Source: Anisakis pegreffii
Taxonomy: Eukaryota; Nematoda; Chromadorea; Rhabditida; Anisakidae
Assembly: GCA_035041965.1 (NCBI GenBank)
Contig: JAPYMA010000378.1
Location: 186,001-250,000 of the forward strand
Length of the DNA stretch: 64,000 bases
Reading direction: 5' to 3'
Of the stretch, positions 11,601-24,430 are shown piece after piece. The position numbers and the translations under genes were made by a program. The first letter of the stretch is position 1. Each line of letters begins with the position of its first letter. The notes below the pieces were generated by a model that was not told the DNA's origin, ran no database searches, and worked only from the letters and a program-made list of their open reading frames with translations.

Positions 11601-13139
11601 TGCGCTGAAGTTCGAGGCATAATTAATTACAAGTGCAATTGCCAATGCCATGTAATTGGAACCTTTTTTCAGAAAAATTGGATTGATTGCTCATCCATAA
11701 TCATTTGAAGCATCATAGACCTAATTGCATGACAGGAAATTAGTGAATGGCGAAGGGAGATTTTTTGATGAAATAAATTTTTGGATTTTAATAAGATGGT
11801 GGGATGCGATAAGAAAACGAATATGTGCAATATTGTCAGATTGAATTATATGCTCTTCAAAGCCACATACAAGCCACATACGATTGAAGCTAATGAATAT
11901 TAATAAATCATTTCTGGTTTGGATTATATCCTGAATTTGACAAATTCATGCTAGCTACTCACTTTGAATCAATTTTTCAAAAAGCAGAATCATTTTCAGC
12001 GACTGCGAAAAATCAGCATTTCATTCGACACCTTCAGATTACTATAGTTTATAACTATCTCGGAACTGACGGCTTTTGTGACGCTTATTGTAGTGCTACG
12101 GCTCAGATATTGAAGCTAAGCAGTGACACTATAATAGCTATATACATGAAAATATCTTTTCACATGAGTCGGTGAATGTTTTCGAAATGATTTTGAATTG
12201 TTGAATTGAGGTCTAGTTCATGCTAGCTAGCTGCTCATACTACAAATGTATTCCTTTTCGGGGTTGTATAAAGGGGTTGTCCGATTTTTTCGAGCATTTT
12301 GTCCGGTTCCGGTAACACGTGCTATCGAGCAAGAATGTAATGAACGGAACCTACACGATATCAAATTTATGCGACAAATGAAGCAGTAGGTGCGGACAGC
12401 AAATACAATGAATACGATAGCATTCTTACAAATTTAACAACAATAGCTAGATTGTTAACTATGAAAGAGTAAATCAGTTATTTGATTTGTAAGTCAACAA
12501 TTTTACAAAATGTATATCGAGAAATCCTTCTCAACATTACTTCAACAATGCAGAAATTTGAAAAGCTGACCCAGTTGAAGTGCATTCAACAAATCGCTGA
12601 AAAGATGGCTGTTGAAGATGCATCGTGTACTAATGCAAACTTATCACAAAACCTTATCATCCATTTGAGATCCTCAAACTGACATATTCAAATTTAGATC
12701 GGAATCCCGAAATTCATTGATTATACGTTAATTGACTGTCATCAATAATTAAGGATTCGAATTGTTGGTAATTTCAGAATTAATCGCTTATCACAAGCGA
12801 AGCTTGAAAACCAAGGAAAACAAATAGGAATTTGATTTTGACCAACATGCGACGTGAGTGGTGTTTACACTTGACGACACTTGTTTGTTCTCATCAGCTG
12901 ATAATCAGCACTCAGCTGCAGTAGATACATCAGAGAACGATCATAATTAGTTTTATAATCGCTATTATTTAATCCTTAATCGATTTCAACAATAGTTCGT
13001 CCCCACTAAGGATCAACAATAAACGATCAAAAACTTACCACTATTTAACCTTCTTCAAGGATCAACAATGTGAATCCAAATCAAGAATCAACAATATTCA
13101 GATTCACTTATCACTTATTGTATACAAACCTAGCGCCCT
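11601..13139. other. intergenic, possible extension of decayed gene
   Basis: Short plus-strand frames with frequent stops continue to about 12.2 kb and may be further debris of the gene fragments upstream. After that I see nothing definable. Confidence 0.3.
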
Positions 13140-14560
13140 AACAGTTAGCAAGGATGGCTCCAAGCAACACCTTTCCTTTCGACTTGAAAGCATTCGCAAA
13201 GGCTCTCGCACCGTTCAGAACTAACAATATTGCCGATGGTTTTAAGTCCTATGTTTTCTGTGCACAACCAACAAATCATCTCAAAACTTGATTAGCTTAT
13301 TATTGCTAATAACTAGTGATGTCTCTATACCACTTTTTGAAAACTGTTCTATTTTGTTCTAATTCGCTCCAAAATAGCTCTATTCTATTCTATTCTGTGC
13401 GTTTTTTGATGACTGTTCTATTCTACTCTTTTGGGCTCAAAAACGACTCTGTTCCATTCCATCCTGCGCGTTCCTCGTTTGCGAACTGTTCTACTCTATT
13501 CCTTGGATTAGAATAGGAATAGAACCGCAATAGAATAATTTAACTGTAATAGAGGCATGATCAGTAATAACCCACTCGCTGAAGCTATATCAACCAACTG
13601 CTCACAGCACCAATCGTCGTATCTTTTTCCAGCTACTGCACATGTCATCCATAATGACACGGCAATTCTTCAAAACAAGCCAAAACGACGTGTTTTCGTT
13701 GGTATGCCGCATGAACAGATAGCCGCCGCTAGTGCAAAAATGGATGCGGAAATGGTCGCAGAATCAGTTGGCAACAACGGAAGTCGTGCGCTTTAACAGC
13801 AACTTGAATCGGATCAGTCTCGTCTAAATGACATCCGAACAATGAGGCAGCATCTGGTTGGTCCAGATCACTAGAGGTGGCCTTCCCAACCCAACATCTA
13901 CGTGATCAGTTCTTAAATTTTGTACGTTTCAATAAACCTGAGAAACTTGCTAATGATCCCCACAGTTGCAGCCGGAGAGATTATGCCCAACAAGAATTAA
14001 TAGAGAACTCACGCAACAAGCGGGTCGCATCAATGCTCAACTGGAATATGTTGCTATTGACTAAAAATTGTTGCCTCAAAAAAACCGCAATAACTCACAG
14101 TTCGTTCTCTAAGTTCATGCGTTGAAGTAATGTCAAATCATGTGAACCCTTCCATTGTAAATAATGAAAACATTCCATAAGTTGTTGTCTACATAAAAAC
14201 CGTAAGCGAAGACATATGTTTTCCAAAAACTAAGCGTACAACTAAAAGTACTGAGTGCGAATATTTTATGTTGATCATTGAACAGGCTACAACATCACTC
14301 AATCTAAGGCTGACTTCCCAACGGAAGAGTTCTTCGAGTAATCCTCAAGCAACGAATGAACCTGCTAAAATAATTCCCTTAAACTCGTTGTCAAGCGTTG
14401 TAAATTCAACGCTACAAAATCTCGTTCACGAACAGAGTCCTTAGAGCACGTAACCTTCACTTTCAACAAATCAACCCTCTTCAAATCGCCCTAAGTACTG
14501 AACTGCAAACTTCAATATATTCCACCCGATGGAATTGAATTTATATCCTTTATTAAATCA
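13140..14560 (+). mobile_element. decayed retroelement, gag-like coding relics
   Basis: Plus-strand fragments in different frames look like a broken charged, partly coiled-coil protein: 13557-13796, 13797-13873 and 13877-14125. The segment at about 14255-14440 is clearly homologous to 24136-24320: both contain AATTCCCTTAAACT followed by matching TCAA(G/A)CGTT and ACGCTACAAAA strings. Two dispersed copies of a degenerate coding segment suggest a retrotransposon, and the composition fits a gag-type protein. No reverse transcriptase motif or long terminal repeat could be identified, so the class is an inference. Confidence 0.4.
13330..13535. repeat. TTCTATTC-rich low-complexity tract
   Basis: Repeated CTATTCTATTC and GTTCTATTC strings, ending in the complementary pattern GAATAGGAATAGAAC. 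It lies inside the retroelement relic. It could be part of a foldback element. Confidence 0.6.
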
Positions 14561-16204
14561 CGATAACCACTTAGTAAGCGCAGGTAGAAAAATTGAATGA
14601 AGAAGTTGCTTCACTCAAATAAACAATTTTACTTATTTCCATTTTACTAACCCAATTATCATACGATCGAACCGCTTCAGTCTTTTTCTGTTTTTTTTAA
14701 ATCTTTTCTCCCTCCCAACATTAATTGAGGCATTATATTTGTCATGTTGTTATCATTTGTACCGAATTTTGCTACATATATTATGATGCGAATAAATGTT
14801 ATTATTATCATAGATCAATGAATTTGTTAAAACCCATACATAGATGATGCAAAGATATCAAAGGCGAAATTTTGGACATTCAACAGATGAATAATATCAT
14901 ATAAGGAATGAAATTTAAGTTCATGATAGTGAAACTATCGCAACAAAATGTGTGTGACCGAAAAAGGATGAATTTGGCGTGAAGAACTGATGCAAGTACG
15001 CTATAAACTAGGTTCCATCTTGAATGTGATCAGTTATATCAACACGTGTCGCGCTGCTTCTTTCGAGTGATCCAATAATGGAGTCGTCTCGGTGTTCATT
15101 TCCTCTTCTTCTCCACCTGCAAATGAATTCGATAACATCATCAGGGCAACAACGTGCGTCAGATAGTGATCATCCCTGGTGAACCCATTGCATTTCGACA
15201 TTGCAAGCAAACGACTGCTTGAATTTCACCATCAATTTAACCATCACCAATTTGTAACCATAGTAAACGGTTTAAACAAGTTCAAAGTAAGTGATGTTCG
15301 AAATCAGCGTATTGCTTGAAGTTCCTTGTAAGTATTTTTTTTCCGACTCGCATCAGTGCACTGTCAAGATCAGAATTTATAGAGGTGAATCTTTCACACC
15401 GATACTCACGAATCTGAACTCAGCTTATCGTTGACTGAACTAACATCGAAAGTGTTCGTCGGTCGTCGTGGCAGCAACGCTTCCTGACAAATTCAGCAAA
15501 GTTGCTTGTTCTTCACTTTTCATCTCGTTTCCATCTGACTGCAATTGATCAATCAACAATAATATCAGTGATGAACGATCATGCACTTTATGAACTTGAT
15601 GCAACATGTTAGTATAAACAAAACAATCAATAAAAATAAACAGTCTAATTCAGAACTCGAAAGTGTATTCTCAACAGCTCAAAATCGAAATGATCTCACG
15701 CAGTACAAGACCACTCATTCCAGCGCTTAGCAGTTGTGATTGACTGCTTTCTGTTCTTATAAGCGAATTGCATTAAAAAATTATAGTCATTGTTCAGTGC
15801 AATTATAAGCAATATCCGGCATCCATCCGTTCAAGCAGTGACTTTCGCAACAAGTCATATCAGAACCATAAACAATCTCCCAGGAAACACAATTATTATT
15901 TTGAATAGAATAGTCGCAGCAGGAGAAGTGATCCGAAACGATTCATACTTCGGATGATGCATTCAGAATCCATGGAAAACCTAAATTGTGCAAAATGCCC
16001 GAAAACATCGTCATAAAAGAAATTTTAAATGATGCGATGCAATTCAAAAATCGTCGATGATGCAATAGTGATATCATACTCAAATTTGTTTTGAATTGTT
16101 GACAAGTCAACAGAATTCCTTATCCATGCGAAAAATCGCTACTCTCCATTTCAGAGGATATTAAATTTTAAGAGTTTGACATGTTCAATTTTGACCAGAT
16201 ACAG
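14561..16204. other. intergenic, nothing definable
   Basis: AT-rich sequence without open frames of useful length, splice-bounded exons or clear repeats. Confidence 0.4.
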
Positions 16205-16740
16205 CAGTGGTTGTCACGATCGGAAGCTCCATTACCTCCTTCGATGACCTGGCAGGTCGTCACCACCACTCCTCCCCCTCCCCCCCCTGCTACAAGAATT
16301 TACCGTTTCCATGAATTCAGTCCATGAAAACAGTTGAAAGCAACAAAATGCCTAAGTATTGATTCATAAATATGAAAACAACAATTTTCAATCTAGTATC
16401 CCATAACACATCCACCACAGCGTAATGCACATTTGTCACAAACCAGATACACGTGACACAATTGAGTAATTGCTTTGTTCAAAAAAGAAATACATTCACG
16501 AACCAAAAATCCCATTGTATTAATTAAAAAACTTAATAAAACTTTTTAGTGCAACTAAATAATAATAACGGATTAATTCAGAAATACTCGCTCTTCTCGC
16601 ACCAAACCAGTAATGATTTTTGCCGCATCAAAGGACTCAATCAATTCCCACAGCTGATGAGAGGCTGACCACCTCAATCACCCCCCTGACACTCTCAAAT
16701 TACCTCCAGGAGGTTATTTACCCCTCTATAAGAACCACTG
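16205..16740. mobile_element. hAT-like MITE, copy 3
   Basis: It starts CAGTGGTTGTCACGATCGG and ends ATAAGAACCACTG; the terminal 9-12 bases are inverted repeats. The left 80 bases align with the left end of the element at 516, sharing GCTCCATTACC and GATGA(C/T)CTGG. The right end aligns with its right end, sharing CAAATTAC and AGAACCACTG. Flanking octamers agree only partly. The element lies just downstream of the acidic repeat-protein gene. Confidence 0.55.
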
Positions 16741-16854
16741 AGCTGGAATATAACACTGAGGTTGCATCTCGCCTTTTAGTTACGAAAGCATTCATGGAGA
16801 ATTCATTTTCTTTCACTCAGGTCTCGATATTAAAAACGACAGTCAAAAGTTTAT

Positions 16855-19800
16855 TTACACCACCATGCAAAGCAATAAAAGAAGAGCAAAATCTGAATAT
16901 GAAGACTTGTTAATAGAAACGAAAAATGAAATAGTTAGTACGGCAAAGGTTAAAACAGCGAAATAATTACGCAGTGAGTGTAACAGAGGAATGTGCTTTT
17001 GAATGAACGACTTCGGTCTTACCCTATCCGGAAGAGCTCCACTTGGGCTATTTGACATGGTATCGTGTTCGTCATTGGCGGTACTTGGAATGTTTGCGTT
17101 TTCATCGATAAAGTTTTTTAGATTTTCTGCTGCGCCTTCTAATGAAACATTGAATGCATCACCACTGTACGACTGCTTACAAACCTTTGCATCCTCTGCT
17201 ACTTCATCAACACCTTCATCATTGATTGCATTTTCTGGCCTCAAATTAATGATTTCTTCTGAAGGAACTGTGATAATGCTCCCGCAGTCTTCTGGTTGGT
17301 CTTTCTTCAGTTGATCCAAATGATTCACATCACTTTTCTCGACAGTTCTATCGCTTTCATATTTGATATATTCTGAAGGAATATTCGCTGTTGTACTCTG
17401 AACATGTTTTGTATGTAACACAGTCGCATCATCGATATTCGATTCCCGTTCATTGCATTCATCCACCTTCTCGCATTCCTCAGAAGGTTTCCCAATCAAC
17501 GTAGGACTTTCATCTCCGATTTGGAGTGTTTGTGTTGGTTCGTTTGTGTGGTCAATTAATGCTTCTGAAATGGGAGAAGATTTATGGTCTTCAAGCGAAG
17601 TTTCGTGGAGTTCTGCAGTGGGTTGTTTATTTTGAAGGACGATGTCCCCAATCAAATCATTTGCGTCATCCGCAGAAACGCTTTTTTGTTCCTGATTATT
17701 ATTCTCCAAATACGAAACTTCATCCTCCGTCCTTTGCTCCTTCATGCTGTGCTGCTCCATTTCGATAAAGGCGTTACTTGATAGAAATTGTCCAGTTTGC
17801 GATTCTTGAAGAACTTCCGGTGGATTTTCACTCTGACTAACAGCACCTTCCACAGTTGGTGGGAGTTCAAGAATGGATTCATTCAATCTTTCACCATCAA
17901 TTGGAGATTCTTCTGCCACGAAAGGTGCTACATTCAAGGTATCTGCTTCACGCGAATGGGCTACTTCATCAACTCTCCTGGAACCGTCTGCGAAACGTTC
18001 TTCAGTAGACTCAGACTCCGTTAACTTCGGTGATTCGCTGGCGTTAACGATATCGATGTTGTCTACAACCAGTTTCTCTGTTACGCCTGAACTATCATCG
18101 TTAAGAATGCCCTGAGTGGCAATTGATATACCATTTGAATCCACATTGACCACACTGCTAGAGTCATCGAATTTCCCCATATCGACATCATTCAAATTAT
18201 GTCCCGATTCTTGATTAATGTTATCAAGTGAAACGGTGTCGTCTTTACCATCAACGATCGATGATGTTCCATCGGGACCTGTTTCCATTTTGCTCGATTC
18301 CGGATTTGCAGTAATTTGTTGAACTCTGGTGGGATTCACAAATGCTTCCTCTTCTGCTATATCGTTTGTTCGCTTCAATATCAAAAGAACGTCAGGTGGA
18401 AATATTAGTGTAGATTTGTCATCCTCTGATCTTCGCTTTTCTTTTTGGTTTGCTTCATCGTATCCGTCTGATTCGTGAACAGTTGATAATGCAGGTGATA
18501 CCAGTTGTTGCGATTCTATTGTCTTTACGTCTACTACACTCTCATTATCTTCCCCTGGTATATGATCTTCCCCATTTTCAAACTCATTCATCAACTTTCT
18601 TTCGATCTCTTTGTGATCGGAATTCTGCACTGAAACGGCATCAGTTATTCGTGCATCTGTGATTTCTGATGGTTTCGACGACTCAACTTGCTGCATAGTT
18701 GCCTCAACGACATCTGGTTCAGCCTGTTGACGCCCTGAAACTGACTGCTCAGCCCTCGAACCCATCATATGATCGTCAGCAGTTCGATCATTTTCAACCG
18801 ATTCCTCGAATAAAGTTGAGTCGAGTGCTGCTGACTGAACTGGGACGACTTCGTGTTTCATTATTTCCTCTGACTGTGACTGAATCAACTCAGTTGGTTG
18901 ATCTTGTTGTTCAAGAGATTCAATGATTGAATCGTCTTGCAGTGTTTTTTTTGTCATTTCGTCCTGTTCAGATGCAGTTGCTTTGTCACTCAACCTGTCA
19001 CTGCTCGGTTGCATTACCTCTTCTGATGCAGTATTTTCAGTACTTAACAATTCTAGTTGTTTTTCGTTTTGATTCTCAAGTGATGAAACAGAATGTCTGA
19101 CAATCGATTCCGTATCTGGCTCCGACAGCTCAACAGATTTCGCAGCTTCTTCAAGTGTCTGACCTTCTACAATAGGTGATTCCAATGATCCCTGAAGATC
19201 AGATGGTGCAGGCGCCTCTAACTGCAGTGCAGTTTCATACTTAGGAATTTCCTCGTCCAGATGGTCATCTTTTGACGTTTCAGCAATGGCTGCTTCCTCC
19301 TCTATCAACACTTCACCTTCATCTTCTGCGGATCGTTTGTTCTCACCATTCTCTGAAGATATTTCTTGAAAATGAGTTTCTGTGCTGACACCCTGTGGTT
19401 GATCTGAGTCGATTTTATTTGGTGATTCAATGAGGTTGTGGTCAGTGGATACATCTGGTGGAGGGTTTTCTTGCACTGCATCGGACTGTTCTTCGTTGAT
19501 ACTGACGTATTGCTGCTGATTTTCGTTAGGTTCATCTTCATATTTCTCGGTTATTTCTGTCAATGGTGGAGTCCCACTTGCTTCCTTAGAAGTTTCCTCG
19601 GTTAATTCATTGCTTCTGAAAGCCTCTTGAGCGCGAGATTCTGTGCCAGCAGTCTGGAGTTGATCGAATTCGACTTTATTTGGTGATTCACTGAGGTCGT
19701 GATCGTTGATTTCATCTGATGGAGGGTTTCCTTCCGATGCATCAAACTGTTCTTCACTGATACTAACGTATTGCTGTTGATTTTCATCGGGTTCACCTTT

Positions 19801-22172
19801 ATATTTCTCGGTTATTTGTGTCTCTGGTGGAGTCATACTTAGCAAAGTTGCTTCCTCAGATTTTATCTCGGTCGATACATTATCTCTGAGAGCTTCTTGA
19901 GAGCGAGATTCTATGGTAACAGCGTGAGATTCGTCAAATTCAACTTTATTTGGTGATTCAATGAGGTTGTGGTCAGTGGATACATCTGGTGGAAGGTTTC
20001 CTTCCACTGCATCGGACTGTTCTTCGTTGATACTGACGGGTTCATCTTCATATTTCTCGATTATTTTTGTCACTGGTGGAGTCACACTTAACAGAGCTTC
20101 TTCCCCAGGCGTTACTTCGGTCGATTCATCACCCCTGAAAACTTCTTCAGGGCGAGATTCTATGCTGGCAGTCTGGGGTTGATCGAATTCGGTTTTATTT
20201 AGTGATTCACTGAGGTTGCGATCGTTGATTTCATCTGATGGAGGGTTCTCTTCCACCGCATCAAGCTGTTCTTCATTGTTACTGACGCATTGCTGTTGAT
20301 TTTCATTTGGTTTATCATCATATTTCTCGGTTATTTCTGTCGCTGGTGGAGTCGCACTTAACAGAGCTGCTCTCATAGAAGTTTCCTCGGTTGACTCTTT
20401 GCTTCTGAAAGCTTCTTGAGAGCGAGATTCTATGGCAACAGCGTGAGATTCGTCAAATTCAATTTTATTTGATGATTCAATGAGGTTGTGGTCAGTGGAT
20501 ACATCTGGTGGAAGGTTTCCTTCCACTGCATCGGACTGTTCTTCGTTGATATTGACGGGTTCATCTTCATATTTCTCGGTTATTTCTGTCACTGGTGGAG
20601 TCACACTTAACAGAGCTGCTTCCCCAGGCGTTACTTCGGTCGATTCATCACCCCTGAAAACTTCTTCAGGGCGAGATTCTATGCTGGCAGTCTGGGGTTG
20701 ATCGAATTCGGTTTTATTTAGTGATTCACTGAGGTTGCGATCGTTGATTTCATCTGATGGAGGGTTCTCTTCCACCGCATCAAGCTGTTCTTCATTGTTA
20801 CTGACGTATTGCTGTTGATTTTCATTTGGTTTATCTTCATATTTCTCGGTTATTTCTGTCGCTGGTGGAGTCGCACTTAACAGAGCTGCTCTCATAGAAG
20901 TTTCCTCGGTTGACTCATTGCTTCTGAAAGCTTCTTGAGAGCGAGATTCTATGGCAAGAGCCTGAGATTCGTCGAATTCAGTTTTATTTGGTGATTCAAT
21001 GAGGTTGTAGTCAGTGGATACATTTGGTGGAGGGTTTCCTTCCACTGCATCCAACTGTTCACCATTGTTACTGACGTATTGCTGTTGATTTTTGTCGGAT
21101 TCATCTTTATATTTCTCGGTTATTTCTGTCACTGGTGGAGTCACACTTAACAAATCCGCTTCCCCAGGCGTTACTTCAGTCGATTCATCGTCCCTGAAAA
21201 CTTCTTCAGGGCGAGATTCTATGCTAGCAGTCCGGAGTTGATCGAATTCGGTTGTATTTGGTGATTCAGTAAGGATGTGATCATTAACTTCATCTGATGG
21301 AGGGTTTCCTTCCACTGCATCGAGCTGCTCTTCATTGATATTGACGCATTGCTGTTGATTTCCATCGAGTTCATCTTCATATTTCTCGGTTATTTCTGTC
21401 GCTGGTGGAGTTACACTTAACAGAGTTGCTTCCTTAGCAGTTTGCTCGGTCGACTCATTGCCTCTGAAACCATCGATGTCTGCCGAACCCATGTCTTCTG
21501 CTGACTGCTGCGGCTCTTCGATGGATTTAGGAGGTGAAGGCATGACTGGATTTGGTGTCTCTGAATTAGCTGCGGTTGCTAATCCAACTGAAGCTGCAGC
21601 GGTTACACCACCCGCTAATGCTGGAACACCGATCAATGCCAACTTCGACACTGTGTCTTCTTTTGGCTTGGCCTTCGTCATACGAACCGGTTCATCACTC
21701 TTACGACTCTTTGATCGTCGCTTCTGGTGAACCGTCCTGAAAGAAAAATCAATGAATGAGCTGCTATGAATTCTTGGCACACTTAGTAGTTTGATCGAAA
21801 ACCTAGAAGAGTGCTATTTTCCCAAATTTTAAAAGTCAGATCTATTCGAGGTAGTGATCAATCAAGGGAGGACATTAGACACAAATCTATGACATTTTTG
21901 AGAGGCTCCATTGCTTGTGGAAGTCGATAGTAAAGTTGCAGTTTTAGGATTACATATAAGGGTCTTTTTGAACTGAATTTGATGGAAATGGTGTTCATTG
22001 AGTTCGTTCGATGGCATATTCAGCCAGTAGCCGAGTGGTGCCGACAAATGATGTACCTGGCTCTTGCAGGTAAGTTTTGTGCTGTGCTTGATGCAGTCGA
22101 TGATTGTCCACTGTTATCATTGCGCGTTATTGGTGGTAAACGACGTGATTCAATGCTGCTTGGACGCATCAT
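16855..22172 (-). CDS. acidic repeat protein, possibly tail-anchored
   Basis: I do not recognise the family. Two exons were joined: 22057-22172 and 16855-21736. The phase matches: exon 1 ends AG before GTACATC and exon 2 starts with G after TTTCTTTCAG. The protein is about 1665 residues. A basic, Ser-rich N-terminus (KRRSKSRKSD) is followed by an Ala/Gly stretch, then eight repeats of 83-90 residues (keys: TPPxTEITEKYED, NEEQLDAVE, ESPNK.EFD, ESR.(E/Q)E), then a long acidic Glu/Ser-rich region. The last 55 residues contain two hydrophobic runs, so a C-terminal membrane anchor is possible. The start is uncertain: the frame stays open upstream to an acceptor at 22273 with no ATG, so 22172 (ATG ATG) is the first usable start unless an earlier exon exists. 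An AATAAA overlaps the stop codon by one base. Confidence 0.75.
19351..21466 (-). repeat. eight coding repeats with a 519-bp higher-order unit
   Basis: Eight tandem units encode 83-90 residues each within the acidic repeat protein. Units alternate between two types: one with TSMRAALLSATPP and SDEINDRNL, the other with TPGEAALLSVTPP and PPDVSTDHNL. Units 3+4 (about 20409-20927) and 5+6 (about 19890-20408) are nearly identical and offset by exactly 519 bp (173 codons), showing a recent duplication of a two-unit block. Units 4 and 6 share the same 7-residue deletion. Confidence 0.9.
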
Positions 22173-22272
22173 TTTGCGAGGATATGAATCTGCACTGTTA
22201 TCAGACTCGTCAAGCTTTCGAGGTGATGATGATTTACCAAGCCTGCTGCGATGCTTCAAAGACTGCACACTC

Positions 22273-23137
22273 CTATAAAATGCTCATATCATCAAAAGAT
22301 CTGCGTCGAGATCACTATTTATGATTATTGATCTTTATTACACACGGTCAATTGATTTGGGAAGTACCAATTAACTAAGCATTGCCAAAATGTTTAGCTG
22401 GTTTGATATTATGGCATGATTTCACCTGAATTCTGATTATCTTAATCGTAGGCTTGAAACAACATTTTGAGATACGATGAATAGTTGAGGTTCTTTTATA
22501 AGCAATTTCATGCGGATTCGTGATGTGCACCTAAAGTCTTCGAGAATTTTAAGCAATAAAGCGTGTGCTTAGGAACACAGTGATGTACTGAATTCGGAAT
22601 GTATGACAATATTGATTTTCAAACAGTCGCTTTACTATTTTTTAAAGTCAGAATCAAGTCTTCAACTGCATCCACCGTTGACGTGCTGTGTAATAAGCTA
22701 AAAATCATCAACGATTTTATCGTTAAAACGTGGCTATCGAGGCAACGTAAGAACGATTGCGATGCCTCGTATGGGATGAGATCCAGCTGCTTTTTTGATC
22801 ATTCACGAAACATGGACTCATTTGAAGAAATTGTCGACGATATGACATCATTTAATGTTTGTGCAAGTGATTGTATCGTACAAGCAGCTTGTGCAACTAC
22901 TCTACAAAAATGAGATGAGGAATCACCTTGCGACAAAACCTCATCAAAATGTTGAAAGGACAAGCAAGCGTCACAGCGCGAGGAAACATAAAAAAGATTA
23001 GACAAAAAAAAGAACAGCAATCGTTAGTCGTGAGTAGATACGAGATCAGCAGCAGACAGTAAATCACTGAATTTATGAAATGCTCCATCTTAAATTGGAA
23101 AGCTCCAATAAACCTTTGAGTAGAACATAGAATTGTC
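22273..23137. other. intergenic, possible 5' region of acidic gene
   Basis: No firm exon. Overlapping chance frames exist on both strands around 22600-23020. The acceptor TTTTATAG at 22273 (minus) implies either an undetected upstream exon or a spliced-leader site for the acidic repeat-protein gene. Confidence 0.3.
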
Positions 23138-23370
23138 CAGTGATGGTCACGCCACTGAAAAAGGGTAGCTCGCTATCGCTGATGCGCTGGAAAAGTGTTT
23201 GGTCAGCTGAAAATAATGCACTATCGCTATTATCGCCAAAACAGTAGCGAAACGCTATCGCTGAACCGCTGGTGAGCAAAGTTAATCCGCTGTTCGCTAC
23301 TCGCTACTCAGGAATCTTCTTTCAAATTTTGCGATTGCACCACTCATGTGTGGGCTCACTTCCTCTAACA

Positions 23371-23642
23371 CAGGCATCGGCAAGTAGGTTTGACCGCGGG
23401 CCGAAATTTTTCCGAGTAACTGACTAACGGGTCACCGTACACAATATATTATATATGCATTAATAAAGAGAAAGTCTATGTGTCAGCGACACAGTTAGTC
23501 GTTTATTAGGAAATTCTGTGTCGAAAATCTTCAGTGTAGTAGCTGAATAATTTAAAACCTTTTTCTTTTCTTTTTTCATCCCTTTCTCAAATTCATCTCG
23601 CGGGCCAATTTTGGCCCGCGGGGCGGGGGATGCCGATGGCTG
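23371..23642. mobile_element. 272-bp hAT-like MITE nested in another element
   Basis: Terminal repeats CAGGCATCGGCA and TGCCGATGGCTG match at 11 of 12 positions. Both sides carry the identical octamer CTCTAACA (23363-23370 and 23643-23650). Near the right end is a GC-rich inverted repeat, CGCGGGCC...GGCCCGCG. It sits wholly inside the element at 23138-24823, so it inserted later. Confidence 0.9.
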
Positions 23643-24135
23643 CTCTAACATTTCACAAACTGTACTTGATTTCATAAACTAACAATCATCAAACTACTTT
23701 TTACCGCTAGCTCCAGAACAAAAGAAGTTGATTAGAATTGATAAGACCAATCCTAATAACCCCTTTAACATCCAAAACCAAGGATTAGCTCATTCATACC
23801 GTTCCTCATTCATCTAAGATCAAGGCGTCATGTTTGAGATTTCATCATCATGTTTTCAGTATAGCTAACGCCAGAGCATCACTCACGCTGAGAGTGTTCA
23901 GCTTCATTACCTTATCCATACTAAGCAAAGAACGTATCCCGCCCACCCTAGAATGTACCATTTCTCTTTGGCATTTCCTGTTCCATACGGTAATAAACAC
24001 TGCGTTAATGTCGTTAAAAATGTTCGAAGGAGATAAACACGTTTCATCCAGAAGAGGCAATGTGGGAACTTCAGTAACGTATCCGAATACCAGGACACAT
24101 TATCATTATTAGGATTCGATACCTTAGAAATGCGA

Positions 24136-24430
24136 GAATTTTATATTACTCTTTGAACAGAACACAAAATCATTCAACGTCAGGTTGACCTCCCAATGGA
24201 AGAATTATTAGAATTTTCATTAAGCAATGAACGAATGCGCCAAACTAATTCCCTTAAACTAAACTCGCTGTCAAACGTTACAAATTAAACGCTACAAAAC
24301 TGTTGTTCGCAAATGGAATCGTTAGAGCTTTGAATCTACTCTCCCAGCCTATCATCTCCTCACAACTGCTCGGAATATTTAAACGCAGACTCTGATCTAT
24401 TCACTTCTTCAAGCGAGAACAAAATTTAGG
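24136..24430 (+). mobile_element. retroelement fragment, second gag-like copy
   Basis: This segment aligns with about 14255-14540: shared AATTCCCTTAAACT, ACGCTACAAAA and GACCTCCCAA/GACTTCCCAA blocks. It still reads as protein for about 30 codons (PMEELLEFSLSNERM) but has stops on both sides. It lies inside the hAT-like element at 23138-24823. Confidence 0.5.

Noticed and set aside
22599..22913. 104-codon plus-strand frame opposite an equally open minus-strand frame
   Set aside because: Neither strand shows splice junctions that connect to the neighbouring genes.
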